The notes below the pieces were generated by a model. The model saw nothing but the letters and a program-made list of their open reading frames with translations, did not search any database and was not told where the DNA came from. This document shows, one piece after another, positions 12,111 through 25,131 of a DNA stretch of 64,000 bases. Position numbers and translations under genes: made by a program. Location: NCBI RefSeq assembly GCF_933775445.1, contig NW_026089434.1, forward strand, positions 62,001 through 126,000. Direction: 5' to 3'. Origin of the DNA: Argentina anserina. Its lineage: Eukaryota > Streptophyta > Magnoliopsida > Rosales > Rosaceae. The first letter of the stretch is position 1, and every line of letters begins with the position of its first letter.

Positions 12111-15100
12111 TGGAAACACTCTCAAATTCAATAGAAACTCGCATCAGAAAGGCTTACAGAAAGATACTCAAACGGGAATTGAAAAGATACTCAAATTGCA
12201 ATACTAAACATACTCAAACGATAGAAAGATACTCAGTTTGAAATAAACACACGCCCACACTGGAAACACTCTCAAATTCAATAGAAATTCGCATCGAAAG
12301 CCGTACAGAAAGATACTCAAACGAGAATTGAAAAGATACTCAAAGTGCAATAGTAAACATACTCAAACGATTGAAAGATACTCAGTTTAAAAGAAACACA
12401 GGCCCACACTGGAAACACTCTCAAATCAAATAGAAACTCGCATCAGAAAGGCTTACAGAAAGATACTTAAACGAGAATTGAAAAGATACTCAAAATGCTA
12501 TAGTAAACATACTCAAAGGATAGAAAGATACTCAGTTTGAAAAAAACACACGCCCACACTGGAAACACTCTCAAATTCAAGAAAAACTCGCATCGAAAGC
12601 CGTTCAGAAAGATACTCAAACGAGAATTGAAAAGATACTCAAATTGCAATAGTAAACATACTCAAACGGTAGAAAGATACTCAGTTTAAAAGAAACACAG
12701 GCCCACACTGGAAACAGTCTCAAATTCAATAGAAACTCGCATCAGAAAGGCTTACAGAAAGATACTCAAACGAGAATTGAAAAGATACTCAAAATGCTAT
12801 AGTAAACATACTCAAAGGATAGAAAGATACTCAGTTTGAAAAAAACACACGCCCACACTGGAAACACTCTCAAATTCAAGAAAAACTCGCATCGAAAGCC
12901 GTTCAGAAAGATACTCAAACGAGAATTGAAAAGATACTCAAATTGCAATAGTAAACATACTCAAACGGTAGAAAGATACTCAGTTTCAAAGAAACACACG
13001 CCCACACTGGAAACACTCTCAAATTCAATAGAAACTCGCATCAGAAAGGCTTCCAGAAAGATACTCAATCTGGAATTGAAAAGATACTCAAATTGCAATA
13101 GTAAACATACTCAAACGATAGAAAGATACTCAGTTTGAAAGAAACACACGCCCACACTGGAAACACTCTCAAGTTCAAGAAAAACACGCATCAAAAAGGC
13201 TTACAGAAAGATACTCAAACGAGAATTGAAAAGATACTCAAATTGCAATAGTAAACATACTCAAACGATAGAAAGATACTCAGTTTGAAAGAAACACACG
13301 CCCACACTGGAAACACTCTCAAATTCAATAGAAATTCGCATCGAAAGCCGTTCAGAAAGATACTCAAACGAGAATTGAAAAGATACTCAAAGTGCAATAG
13401 TAAACATACTCAAACGATTGAAAGATACTCAGTTTAAAAGAAACACAGGCCCACACTGGAAACACTCTCAAATTCAAGAAAAACTCGCATCAGAAAGGCT
13501 TACAGAAAGATACTCAAACGAGAATTGAAAAGATACTCAAATTGCAATCGTAAACATACTCAAACGATAGAAAGATACTCAGTTTGAAAGAAACACACGC
13601 CCACACTGGAAACACTCTCAAATTCAATAGAAACTCGCATCAGAAAGGCTTACAGAAAGATACTCAAACGGGAATTCTAAAGATACTCAAATTGCAATAC
13701 TAAACATACTCAAACGATAGAAAGATACTCAGTTTGAAATAAACACACGCCCACACTGGTAACACTCTCAAATTCAAGAAAAACTCGCATCAGAAAGGCT
13801 TACAGAAAGATACTCAAACGGGAATTGAAAAGATACTCAAATTGCAATCGTAAACATACTCAAACGATAGAAAGATACTCAGTTTGAAAGAAACACACGC
13901 CCACACTGGAAACACTCTCAAGTTCAAGAAAAACTCGCATCAGAAAGGCTTACAGAAAGATACTCAAACGAGAATTGAAAAGATACTCAAATTGCAATAG
14001 TAAACATACTCAAACGATAGAAAGATACACAGTTTGAAAGAAACACACGCCCACACTGGAAACACTCTCAAATTCAAGAAAAACTCGCATCAGAAAGGCT
14101 TACAGAAAGATACTCAAACGAGAATTGAAAAGATTCTCAAATTGCAATAGTAAACATACTCAAACGGTAGAAAGATACTCAGTTTCAAAGAAACACACGC
14201 CCACACTGGAAACACTCTCAAATTCAATAGAAACTCGCATCAGAAAGGCTTACAGAAAGATACTCAAACGAGAATTGAAAAGATACTCAAAATGCTATAG
14301 TAAACATACTCAAAGGATAGAAAGATACTCAGTTTGAAAGAAACACACGCCCACACTGGAAACACTCTCAAATTCAATAGAAACTCGCATCAGAAAGGCT
14401 TCCAGAAAGATACTCAAACTGGAATTGAAAAGATACTCAAATTGCAATAGTAAACATACTCAAACGATAGAAAGATACTCAGTTTGAAAGAAACACACGC
14501 CCACACTGGAAACACTCTCAAATTCAAGAAAAACTCGCATCAGAAAGGCTTACAGAAAGATACTCAAACGAGAATTGAAAAGATACTCAAATTGCAATAG
14601 TAAACATACTCAAACGATAGAAAGATACTCAGTTTGAAAGAAACACACGCCCACACTGGAAACACTCTCAAATTCAATAGAAACTCGCATCAGAAAGGCT
14701 TACAGAAACATACTCAAACGAGAATTTAAAAGATACTCAAAATGCTATAGTAAACATACTCAAAGGATAGAAAGATACTCAGTTTGAAAGAAACACACGC
14801 CCACACTGGAAACACTCTCAAATTCAATAGAAACTCGCATCAGAAAGGCTTCCAGAAAGATACTCAAACTGGAATTGAAAAGATACTCAAATTGCAATAG
14901 TAAACATACTCAAACGATAGAAAGATACTCAGTTTGAAAGAAACACACGCCCACACTGGAAACACTCTCAAGTTCAAGAAAAACTCGCATCAGAAAGGCT
15001 TACAGAAAGATACTCAAACGAGAATTGAAAAGATACTCAAATTGCAATAGTAAACATACTCAAACGATAGAAAGATACTCAGTTTGAAAGAAACACACGC

Positions 15101-15689
15101 CCACACTGGAAACACTCTCAAATTCAATAGAAACTCGCATCAGAAAGGCTTACAGAAAGATACTCAAACGGGAATTGAAAAGATACTCAAATTGCAATAC
15201 TAAACATACTCAAACGATAGAAAGATACTCAGTTTGAAATAAACACACGCCCACACTGGAAACACTCTCAAATTCAATAGAAATTCGCATCGAAAGCCGT
15301 TCAGAAAGATACTCAAACGAGAATTGAAAAGATACTCAAATTGCAATAGTAAACATACTCAAACGGTAGAAAGATACTCAGTTTTAAAGAAACACACGCC
15401 CACACTGGAAACACTCTCAAATTCAATAGAAACTCGCATCAGAAAGGCTTCCAGAAAGATACTCAAACTGAAATTGAAAACATACTCAAATTGCAATAGT
15501 AAACATACTCAAACGATAGAAAGATACTCAGTTTGAAAGAAACACACGCCCACACTGGAAACACTCTCAAGTTCAAGAAAAACTCGCATCAGAAAGGCTT
15601 ACAGAAAGATACTCAAACGAGAATTGAAAAGATACTCAAATTGCAATAGTAAACATACTCAAACGATAGAAAGATACACAGTTTGAAAG

Positions 15690-17570
15690 AAACACACGCC
15701 CACACTGGAAACACTCTCAAATTCAAGAAAAACTCGCATCAGAAAGGCTTACAGAAAGATACTCAAACGAGAATTGAAAAGATTCTCAAATTGCAATAGT
15801 AAACATAGTCAAACGGTAGAAAGATACTCAGTTTCAAAGAAACACACGCCCACACTGGAAACACTCTCAAATTCAATAGAAACTCGCATCAGAAAGGCTT
15901 ACAGAAAGATACTCAAACGAGAATTGAAAAGATACTCAAAATGCTATAGTAAACATACTCAAAGGATAGAAAGATACTCAGTTTGAAAGAAACACACGCC
16001 CACACTGGAAACACTCTCAAATTCAATAGAAACTCGCATCAGAAAGGCTTCCAGAAAGATACTCAAACGGGAATTGAAAAGATACTCAAATTGCAATAGT
16101 AAACATACTCAAACGATAGAAAGATACTCAGTTTGAAAGAAACACACGCCCACACTGGAAACACTCTCAAGTTCAAGAAAAACTCGCATCAGAAAGGCTT
16201 ACAGAAAGATACTCAAACGAGAATTGAAAAGATACTCAAATTGCAATAGTAAACATACTCAAACGATAGAAAGATACTCAGTTTGAAAGAAACACACGCC
16301 CACACTGGAAACACTCTCAAATTCAATAGAAACTCGCATCAGAAAGGCTTACAGAAAGATACTCAAACGGGAATTGAAAAGATACTCAAATTGCAATACT
16401 AAACATACTCAAACGATAGAAAGATACTCAGTTTGAAATAAACACACGCCCACACTGGAAACACTCTCAAATTCAATAGAAATTCGCATCGAAAGCCGTT
16501 CAGAAAGATACTCAAACGAGAATTGAAAAGATACTCAAAGTGCAATAGTAAACATACTCAAACGATTGAAAGATACTCAGTTTAAAAGAAACACAGGCCC
16601 ACACTGGAAACAGTCTCAAATTCAATAGAAACTCGCATCAGAAAGGCTTCCAGAAAGATACTCAAACGAGAATTGAAAAGATACTCAAATTGCAATAGTA
16701 AACATACTCAAACGATAGAAAGATACTCAGTTTGAAAGAAACACACGCCCACACTGGAAACACTCTCAAATTCAAGAAAAACTCGCATCGAAAGCCGTTC
16801 AGAAAGATACTCAAACGAGAATTCAAAAGATACTAAAATTGCAATAGTAAACATACTCAAACGATAGAAAGATACTCAGTTTGAAAGAAACACACGCCCA
16901 CACTGGAAACACTCTCAAATTCAATAGAAACTCGCATCAGAAAGGCTTACAGAAAGATACTCAAACGAGAATTGAAAAGATATTCAAATTGCAATAGTAA
17001 ACATACTCAAACGATAGAAAGATACTCAGTTTGAAAGAAACACAGGCCCACACTGGAAACACTCTCAAATTCAAAAGAAACTCGCATCAGAAAGGCTTAC
17101 AGAAAGATACTCAAACGAGAATTGAAAAGATACTCAAAGTGCAATAGTAAACATACTCAAACGATAGAAAGATACTCAGATTGAAAGAAACACAGGCCCA
17201 CACTGGAAACACTCTCAAATTCAAGAAAAACTCGCATCAGAAAGGCTTACAGAAAGATACTCAAACGAGAATTGAAAAGATACTCAAATTGCAATAGTAA
17301 ACATACTCAAACGATAGAAAGATACTCAGTTTGAAAGAAACACACGCCCACACTGGAAACACTCTCAAATTCAATAGAAACTCGCATCAGAAAGGCTTAC
17401 AGAAAGATACTCAAACGGGAATTCTAAAGATACTCAAATTGCAATACTAAACATACTCAAACGATAGAAAGATACTCAGTTTGAAATAAACACACGCCCA
17501 CACTGGTAACACTCTCAAATTCAAGAAAAACTCGCATCAGAAAGGCTTACAGAAAGATACTCAAACGAGA
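15690..17570 (+). repeat. Block with a distant near-copy at 34275-36155
   Basis: A run of about 12-13 monomers matches 34275-36155 at a constant offset of 18585 bp (124 monomers with 15 of 149 bp). Shared markers in order include GATTCTCAAATTG, a CAGTCTC monomer, the rare GAATTCAAAAGATACTAAAA change inside a 149-bp monomer (16820 and 35405), two CACAGG monomers and GGGAATTCTAAAG followed by CTGGTAAC. A few sites differ, e.g. CAAACGGGAATTG against CAAACTGGAATTG near 16067. Confidence 0.8.
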
Positions 17571-17932
17571 ATTGAAAAGATATTCAAATTGCAATAGTAA
17601 ACATACTCAAACGATAGAAAGATACTCAGTTTGAAAGAAACACACGCCCACACTGGAAACACTCTCAAATTCAATAGAAACTCGCATCAGAAAGGCTTAC
17701 AGAAAGATACTCAAACGAGAATTGAAAAGATACTCAAAGTGCAATAGTAAACATACTCAAACGATAGAAAGATACTCAGATTGAAAGAAACACACGCCCA
17801 CACTGGAATTACTCTCAAATTCAATAGAAACCCGCATCAGAAAGGCTTACAGAAAGATACTCAAACGAGAATTGAAAAGATACTCAAATTGCAAGAGTAA
17901 ACATACTCAAAGAATAGAAAGATACTCAGTTT
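17033..17932 (+). repeat. Six-monomer block duplicated at 19583-20482
   Basis: All six monomers match the block 2550 bp (17 monomers) downstream in order and type. Shared rare markers are CTGGAATTAC and GCAAGAGTAA (17891 and 20441) and GGGAATTCTAAAG. The one difference I saw is A against C at 17295/19845 (AATAGTAA against AATCGTAA). Outside the block the monomer types on both sides differ. Confidence 0.85.
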
Positions 17933-18232
17933 GAAAGAAACACACGCCCACACTGGAAACACTCTCAAATTCAATAGAAACTCGCATCAGAAAGGCTTAC
18001 AGAAAGATACTCAAACGAGAATTGAAAAGATACTCAAATTGCAATAGTAAACATACTCAAACGATAGAAAGATACTCAGTTTGAAAGAAACACACGCCCA
18101 CACTGGAAACACTCTCAAATTCAATAGAAACTCGCATCAGAAAGGCTTACAGAAAGATACTCAAACGAGAATTGAAAAGATATTCAAATTGCAATAGTAA
18201 ACATACTCAAACGATAGAAAGATACTCAGTTT

Positions 18233-19282
18233 GAAAGAAACACAGGCCCACACTGGAAACACTCTCAAATTCAAAAGAAACTCGCATCAGAAAGGCTTAC
18301 AGAAAGATACTCAAACGAGAATTGAAAAGATACTCAAAATGCTATAGTAAACATACTCAAAGGATAGAAAGATACTCAGTTTGAAAGAAACACACGCCCA
18401 CACTGGAAACACTCTCAAATTCAAGAAAAACTCGCATCAGAAAGGCTTACAGAAAGATACTCAAACGAGAATTGAAAAGATACTCAAATTGCAATGGTAA
18501 ACATACTCAAACGATAGAAAGATACTCAGATTGAAAGAAACACACGCCCACACTGGAAACACTCTCAAATTCAATAGAAACCCGCATCAGAAAGGCTTAC
18601 AGAAAGATACTCAAACGAGAATTGAAAAGATACTCAAATTGCAATAGTAAACATACTCAAAGAATAGAAAGATACTCAGTTTGAAAGAAACACACGCCCA
18701 CACTGGAAACACTCTCAAATTCAATAGAAACTCGCATCAGAAAGGCTTACAGAAAGATACTCAAACGAGAATTGAAAAGATACTCAAAGTGCAATAGTAA
18801 ACATACTCAAACGATAGAAAGATACTCAGATTGAAAGAAACACACGCCCACACTGGAAACACTCTCAAATTCAATAGAAACCCGCATCAGAAAGGCTTAC
18901 AGAAAGATACTCAAACGAGAATTGAAAAGATACTCAAAATGCTATAGTAAACATACTCAAAGAATAGAAAGATACTCAGTTTGAAAGAAACACACGCCCA
19001 CACTGGAAACACTCTCAAATTCAATAGAAACTCGCATCAGAAAGGCTTACAGAAAGATACTCAAACGAGAATTGAAAAGATACTCAAATTGCAATAGTAA
19101 ACATACTCAAACGATAGAAAGATACTCAGTTTGAAAGAAACACACGCCCACACTGGAAACACTCTCAAATTCCATAGAAACTCGCATCAGAAAGGCTTAC
19201 AGAAAGATACTCAAACGAGAATTGAAAAGATATTCAAATTGCAATAGTAAACATACTCAAACGATAGAAAGATACTCAGTTT
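18233..19282 (+). repeat. 7-monomer higher-order repeat unit, 1050 bp
   Basis: The order is: (1) CACAGG, AAAAGA, AATGCTATAG, AAGGATAG; (2) AAGAAAA, AATGGTAA, CAGATTG; (3) CCCGC, AGAATAG; (4) AAGTGC, CAGATTG; (5) CCCGC, AATGCTATAG, AGAATAG; (6) canonical; (7) TTCAAATTGC. The same seven types in the same order fill 24082-25131, 5849 bp away. The rare combination of AATGCTATAG with AGAATAG in one monomer (18939 and 24788) supports a common origin. Confidence 0.85.
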
Positions 19283-20482
19283 GAAAGAAACACAGGCCCA
19301 CACTGGAAACACTCTCAAATTCAATAGAAACTCGCATCAGAAAGGCTTACAGAAAGATACTCAAACGAGAATTGAAAAGATACTCAAAATGCTATAGTAA
19401 ACATACTCAAAGGATAGAAAGATACTCAGTTTGAAAGAAACACACGCCCACACTGGAAACACTCTCAAATTCAAGAAAAACTCGCATCAGAAAGGCTTAC
19501 AGAAAGATACTCAAACGAGAATTGAAAAGATATTCAAATTGCAATAGTAAACATACTCAAACGATAGAAAGATACTCAGTTTGAAAGAAACACAGGCCCA
19601 CACTGGAAACACTCTCAAATTCAAAAGAAACTCGCATCAGAAAGGCTTACAGAAAGATACTCAAACGAGAATTGAAAAGATACTCAAAGTGCAATAGTAA
19701 ACATACTCAAACGATAGAAAGATACTCAGATTGAAAGAAACACAGGCCCACACTGGAAACACTCTCAAATTCAAGAAAAACTCGCATCAGAAAGGCTTAC
19801 AGAAAGATACTCAAACGAGAATTGAAAAGATACTCAAATTGCAATCGTAAACATACTCAAACGATAGAAAGATACTCAGTTTGAAAGAAACACACGCCCA
19901 CACTGGAAACACTCTCAAATTCAATAGAAACTCGCATCAGAAAGGCTTACAGAAAGATACTCAAACGGGAATTCTAAAGATACTCAAATTGCAATACTAA
20001 ACATACTCAAACGATAGAAAGATACTCAGTTTGAAATAAACACACGCCCACACTGGTAACACTCTCAAATTCAAGAAAAACTCGCATCAGAAAGGCTTAC
20101 AGAAAGATACTCAAACGAGAATTGAAAAGATATTCAAATTGCAATAGTAAACATACTCAAACGATAGAAAGATACTCAGTTTGAAAGAAACACACGCCCA
20201 CACTGGAAACACTCTCAAATTCAATAGAAACTCGCATCAGAAAGGCTTACAGAAAGATACTCAAACGAGAATTGAAAAGATACTCAAAGTGCAATAGTAA
20301 ACATACTCAAACGATAGAAAGATACTCAGATTGAAAGAAACACACGCCCACACTGGAATTACTCTCAAATTCAATAGAAACCCGCATCAGAAAGGCTTAC
20401 AGAAAGATACTCAAACGAGAATTGAAAAGATACTCAAATTGCAAGAGTAAACATACTCAAAGAATAGAAAGATACTCAGTTT

Positions 20483-20633
20483 GAAAGAAACACACCCCCA
20501 CACTGGAAAACACTCTCAAATTCAATAGAAACTCGCATCAGAAAGGCTTACAGAAAGATACTCAAACGAGAATTGAAAAGATACTCAAAGTGCAATAGTA
20601 AACATACTCAAACGATAGAAAGATACTCAGATT
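20483..20633 (+). repeat. Single 151-bp monomer
   Basis: One extra A in CTGGAAAACAC (about 20507) together with CACACCCCCACA (G to C) makes this the only 151-bp monomer recognised by phase counting, apart from the compensated +1 near 12101. It shifts the phase of all downstream monomers by one base. Confidence 0.8.
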
Positions 20634-22433
20634 GAAAGAAACACACGCCCACACTGGAAACACTCTCAAATTCAATAGAAACCCGCATCAGAAAGGCTTA
20701 CAGAAAGATACTCAAACGAGAATTGAAAAGATACTCAAATTGCAATAGTAAACATACTCAAAGAATAGAAAGATACTCAGTTTGAAAGAAACACACGCCC
20801 ACACTGGAAACACTCTCAAATTCAATAGAAACTCGCATCAGAAAGGCTTACAGAAAGATACTCAAACGAGAATTGAAAAGATACTCAAATTGCAATAGTA
20901 AACATACTCAAACGATAGAAAGATACTCAGTTTGAAAGAAACACAGGCCCACACTGGAAACACTCTCAAATTCAAAAGAAACTCGCATCAGAAAGGCTTA
21001 CAGAAAGATACTCAAACGAGAATTGAAAAGATACTCAAAATGCTATAGTAAACATACTCAAAGGATAGAAAGATACTCAGTTTGAAAGAAACACACGCCC
21101 ACACTGGAAACACTCTCAAATTCAAGAAAAACTCGCATCAGAAAGGCTTACAGAAAGATACTCAAACGAGAATTGAAAAGATACTCAAATTGCAATGGTA
21201 AACATACTCAAACGATAGAAAGATACTCAGATTGAAAGAAACACACGCCCACACTGGAAACACTCTCAAATTCAATAGAAACCCGCATCAGAAAGGCTTA
21301 CAGAAAGATACTCAAACGAGAATTGAAAAGATACTCAAATTGCAATAGTAAACATACTCAAAGAATAGAAAGATACTCAGTTTGAAAGAAACACACGCCC
21401 ACACTGGAAACACTCTCAAATTCAATAGAAACTCGCATCAGAAAGGCTTACAGAAAGATACTCAAACGAGAATTGAAAAGATATTCAAATTGCAATAGTA
21501 AACATACTCAAACGATAGAAAGATACTCAGTTTGAAAGAAACACAGGCCCACACTGGAAACACTCTCAAATTCAAAAGAAACTCGCATCAGAAAGGCTTA
21601 CAGAAAGATACTCAAACGAGAATTGAAAAGATACTCAAAATGCTATAGTAAACATACTCAAAGGATAGAAAGATACTCAGTTTGAAAGAAACACACGCCC
21701 ACACTGGAAACACTCTCAAATTCAAGAAAAACTCGCATCAGAAAGGCTTACAGAAAGATACTCAAACGAGAATTGAAAAGATACTCAAATTGCAATGGTA
21801 AACATACTCAAACGATAGAAAGATACTCAGATTGAAAGAAACACACGCCCACACTGGAAACACTCTCAAATTCAATAGAAACCCGCATCAGAAAGGCTTA
21901 CAGAAAGATACTCAAACGAGAATTGAAAAGATACTCAAAATGCTATAGTAAACATACTCAAAGGATAGAAAGATACTCAGTTTGAAAGAAACACACGCCC
22001 ACACTGGAAACACTCTCAAATTCAAGAAAAACTCGCATCAGAAAGGCTTACAGAAAGATACTCAAACGAGAATTGAAAAGATACTCAAATTGCAATGGTA
22101 AACATACTCAAACGATAGAAAGATACTCAGATTGAAAGAAACACACGCCCACACTGGAAACACTCTCAAATTCAATAGAAACCCGCATCAGAAAGGCTTA
22201 CAGAAAGATACTCAAACGAGAATTGAAAAGATACTCAAATTGCAATAGTAAACATACTCAAAGAATAGAAAGATACTCAGTTTGAAAGAAACACACGCCC
22301 ACACTGGAAACACTCTCAAATTCAATAGAAACTCGCATCAGAAAGGCTTACAGAAAGATACTCAAACGAGAATTGAAAAGATACTCAAAGTGCAATAGTA
22401 AACATACTCAAACGATAGAAAGATACTCAGATT

Positions 22434-23032
22434 GAAAGAAACACACGCCCACACTGGAAACACTCTCAAATTCAATAGAAACCCGCATCAGAAAGGCTTA
22501 CAGAAAGATACTCAAACGAGAATTGAAAAGATACTCAAAATGCTATAGTAAACATACTCAAAGGATAGAAAGATACTCAGTTTGAAAGAAACACACGCCC
22601 ACACTGGAAACACTCTCAAATTCAAGAAAAACTCGCATCGAAAGCCGTTCAGAAAGATACTTAAACGAGAATTGAAAAGATACTCAAATTGCAATAGTAA
22701 ACATACTCAAACGGTAGAAAGATACTCAGTTTCAAAGAAACACACGCCCACACTGGAAACACTCTCAAATTCAATAGAAACTCGCATCAGAAAGGCTTCC
22801 AGAAAGATACTCAAACTGGAATTGAAAAGATACTCAAATTGCAATAGTAAACATACTCAAACGATAGAAAGATACTCAGTTTGAAAGAAACACACGCCCA
22901 CACTGGAAACACTCTCAAGTTCAAGAAAAACTCGCATCAGAAAGGCTTACAGAAAGATACTCAAACGAGAATTGAAAAGATACTCAAAGTGCAATAGTAA
23001 ACATACTCAAACGATAGAAAGATACTCAGATT
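22434..23032 (+). repeat. Four-monomer cassette with one 149-bp monomer (599 bp), type example
   Basis: The monomers are 22434-22583 (CCCGC, AATGCTATAG, AAGGATAG), 22584-22732 (149 bp, AAGAAAA, GATACTTAAACG, CGGTAG, CAGTTTC), 22733-22882 (TTCCAG, CAAACTGGAATTG) and 22883-23032 (CAAGTTCAAG, AAGTGC, CAGATTG). The inner 149-bp + TTCCAG pair, or a close variant of it, recurs with 149-bp members starting near 411, 3254, 4601, 5798, 8046, 8795, 9693, 10142, 12838, 25282, 26931, 30378, 32325, 32774, 33672, 38468, 39366, 40864, 57805 and 61099. It is the most widely dispersed multi-monomer string in the window. It also makes the longest open + frames, because the CAGTTTC ending removes the junction TGA. 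Confidence 0.87.
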
Positions 23033-25131
23033 GAAAGAAACACACGCCCACACTGGAAACACTCTCAAATTCAAAAGAAACTCGCATCAGAAAGGCTTAC
23101 AGAAAGATACTCAAACGAGAATTGAAAAGATACTCAAAATGCTATAGTAAACATACTCAAAGGATAGAAAGATACTCAGTTTGAAAGAAACACACGCCCA
23201 CACTGGAAACACTCTCAAATTCAAGAAAAACTCGCATCAGAAAGGCTTACAGAAAGATACTCAAACGAGAATTGAAAAGATACTCAAATTGCAATGGTAA
23301 ACATACTCAAACGATAGAAAGATACTCAGATTGAAAGAAACACACGCCCACACTGGAAACACTCTCAAATTCAATAGAAACCCGCATCAGAAAGGCTTAC
23401 AGAAAGATACTCAAACGAGAATTGAAAAGATACTCAAATTGCAATAGTAAACATACTCAAAGAATAGAAAGATACTCAGTTTGAAAGAAACACACGCCCA
23501 CACTGGAAACACTCTCAAATTCAATAGAAACTCGCATCAGAAAGGCTTACAGAAAGATACTCAAACGAGAATTGAAAAGATACTCAAAGTGCAATAGTAA
23601 ACATACTCAAACGATAGAAAGATACTCAGATTGAAAGAAACACACGCCCACACTGGAAACACTCTCAAATTCAATAGAAACCCGCATCAGAAAGGCTTAC
23701 AGAAAGATACTCAAACGAGAATTGAAAATTACTCAAATTGCAATAGTAAACATACTCAAAGAATAGAAAGATACTCAGTTTGAAAGAAACACACGCCCAC
23801 ACTGGAAACACTCTCAAATTCAATAGAAACTCGCATCAGAAAGGCTTACAGAAAGATACTCAAACGAGAATTGAAAAGATACTCAAATTGCAATAGTAAA
23901 CATACTCAAACGATAGAAAGATACTCAGTTTGAAAGAAACACACGCCCACACTGGAAACACTCTCAAATTCAATAGAAACTCGCATCAGAAAGGCTTACA
24001 GAAAGATACTCAAACGAGAATTGAAAAGATATTCAAATTGCAATAGTAAACATACTCAAACGATAGAAAGATACTCAGTTTGAAAGAAACACAGGCCCAC
24101 ACTGGAAACACTCTCAAATTCAAAAGAAACTCGCATCAGAAAGGCTTACAGAAAGATACTCAAACGAGAATTGAAAAGATACTCAAAATGCTATAGTAAA
24201 CATACTCAAAGGATAGAAAGATACTCAGTTTGAAAGAAACACACGCCCACACTGGAAACACTCTCAAATTCAAGAAAAACTCGCATCAGAAAGGCTTACA
24301 GAAAGATACTCAAACGAGAATTGAAAAGATACTCAAATTGCAATGGTAAACATACTCAAACGATAGAAAGATACTCAGATTGAAAGAAACACACGCCCAC
24401 ACTGGAAACACTCTCAAATTCAATAGAAACCCGCATCAGAAAGGCTTACAGAAAGATACTCAAACGAGAATTGAAAAGATACTCAAATTGCAATAGTAAA
24501 CATACTCAAAGAATAGAAAGATACTCAGTTTGAAAGAAACACACGCCCACACTGGAAACACTCTCAAATTCAATAGAAACTCGCATCAGAAAGGCTTACA
24601 GAAAGATACTCAAACGAGAATTGAAAAGATACTCAAAGTGCAATAGTAAACATACTCAAACGATAGAAAGATACTCAGATTGAAAGAAACACACGCCCAC
24701 ACTGGAAACACTCTCAAATTCAATAGAAACCCGCATCAGAAAGGCTTACAGAAAGATACTCAAACGAGAATTGAAAAGATACTCAAAATGCTATAGTAAA
24801 CATACTCAAAGAATAGAAAGATACTCAGTTTGAAAGAAACACACGCCCACACTGGAAACACTCTCAAATTCAATAGAAACTCGCATCAGAAAGGCTTACA
24901 GAAAGATACTCAAACGAGAATTGAAAAGATACTCAAATTGCAATAGTAAACATACTCAAACGATAGAAAGATACTCAGTTTGAAAGAAACACACGCCCAC
25001 ACTGGAAACACTCTCAAATTCAATAGAAACTCGCATCAGAAAGGCTTACAGAAAGATACTCAAACGAGAATTGAAAAGATATTCAAATTGCAATAGTAAA
25101 CATACTCAAACGATAGAAAGATACTCAGTTT
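23033..25131 (+). repeat. Two tandem 7-monomer higher-order units (1049 + 1050 bp)
   Basis: Units 23033-24081 and 24082-25131 have the same seven-type order as 18233-19282. The first unit is one base short because GAAAAGATACTC became GAAAATTACTC near 23727. It lacks CACAGG in monomer 1, and its monomer 5 reads AATTGCAATAG where the second unit reads AATGCTATAG. Confidence 0.85.

Larger units (their letters stand above)
5388..16830 (+). repeat. Mosaic satellite domain rich in 149-bp monomers
   Basis: About 76 monomers of the types seen in the left HOR recur here, but not in one fixed order. About one fifth are 149 bp long. The recurring string is an AATGCTATAG/AAGGATAG monomer, then a 149-bp CGGTAG/CAGTTTC monomer, then a TTCCAG monomer, then a CAAGTTC monomer, with 149-bp members near 5798, 8046, 8795, 9693, 10142 and 12838. 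Types carrying GGGAATTCTAAAG followed by CTGGTAAC (near 6632, 10977 and 13673) and types with ACACAGTTTG are added to the mix. Several short tandem duplications lie inside. No gene or non-satellite sequence is visible. Confidence 0.88.
16831..22433 (+). repeat. Domain of 150-bp monomers almost free of the 149-bp type
   Basis: About 37 monomers keep a strict 150-bp step with no 149-bp copy after the one at about 16785. The only phase change is one extra A in CTGGAAAACAC at about 20507, making a 151-bp monomer. Typical types here are TTCAAATTGC, CACAGG with AAAAGAAAC, AATGGTAA with CAGATTG, CCCGCATC with AGAATAG, and AAGTGC with CAGATTG. They form 4-mer and 7-mer strings. At 20944-21543 and 21544-22143 a four-monomer order partly repeats. 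Confidence 0.88.
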
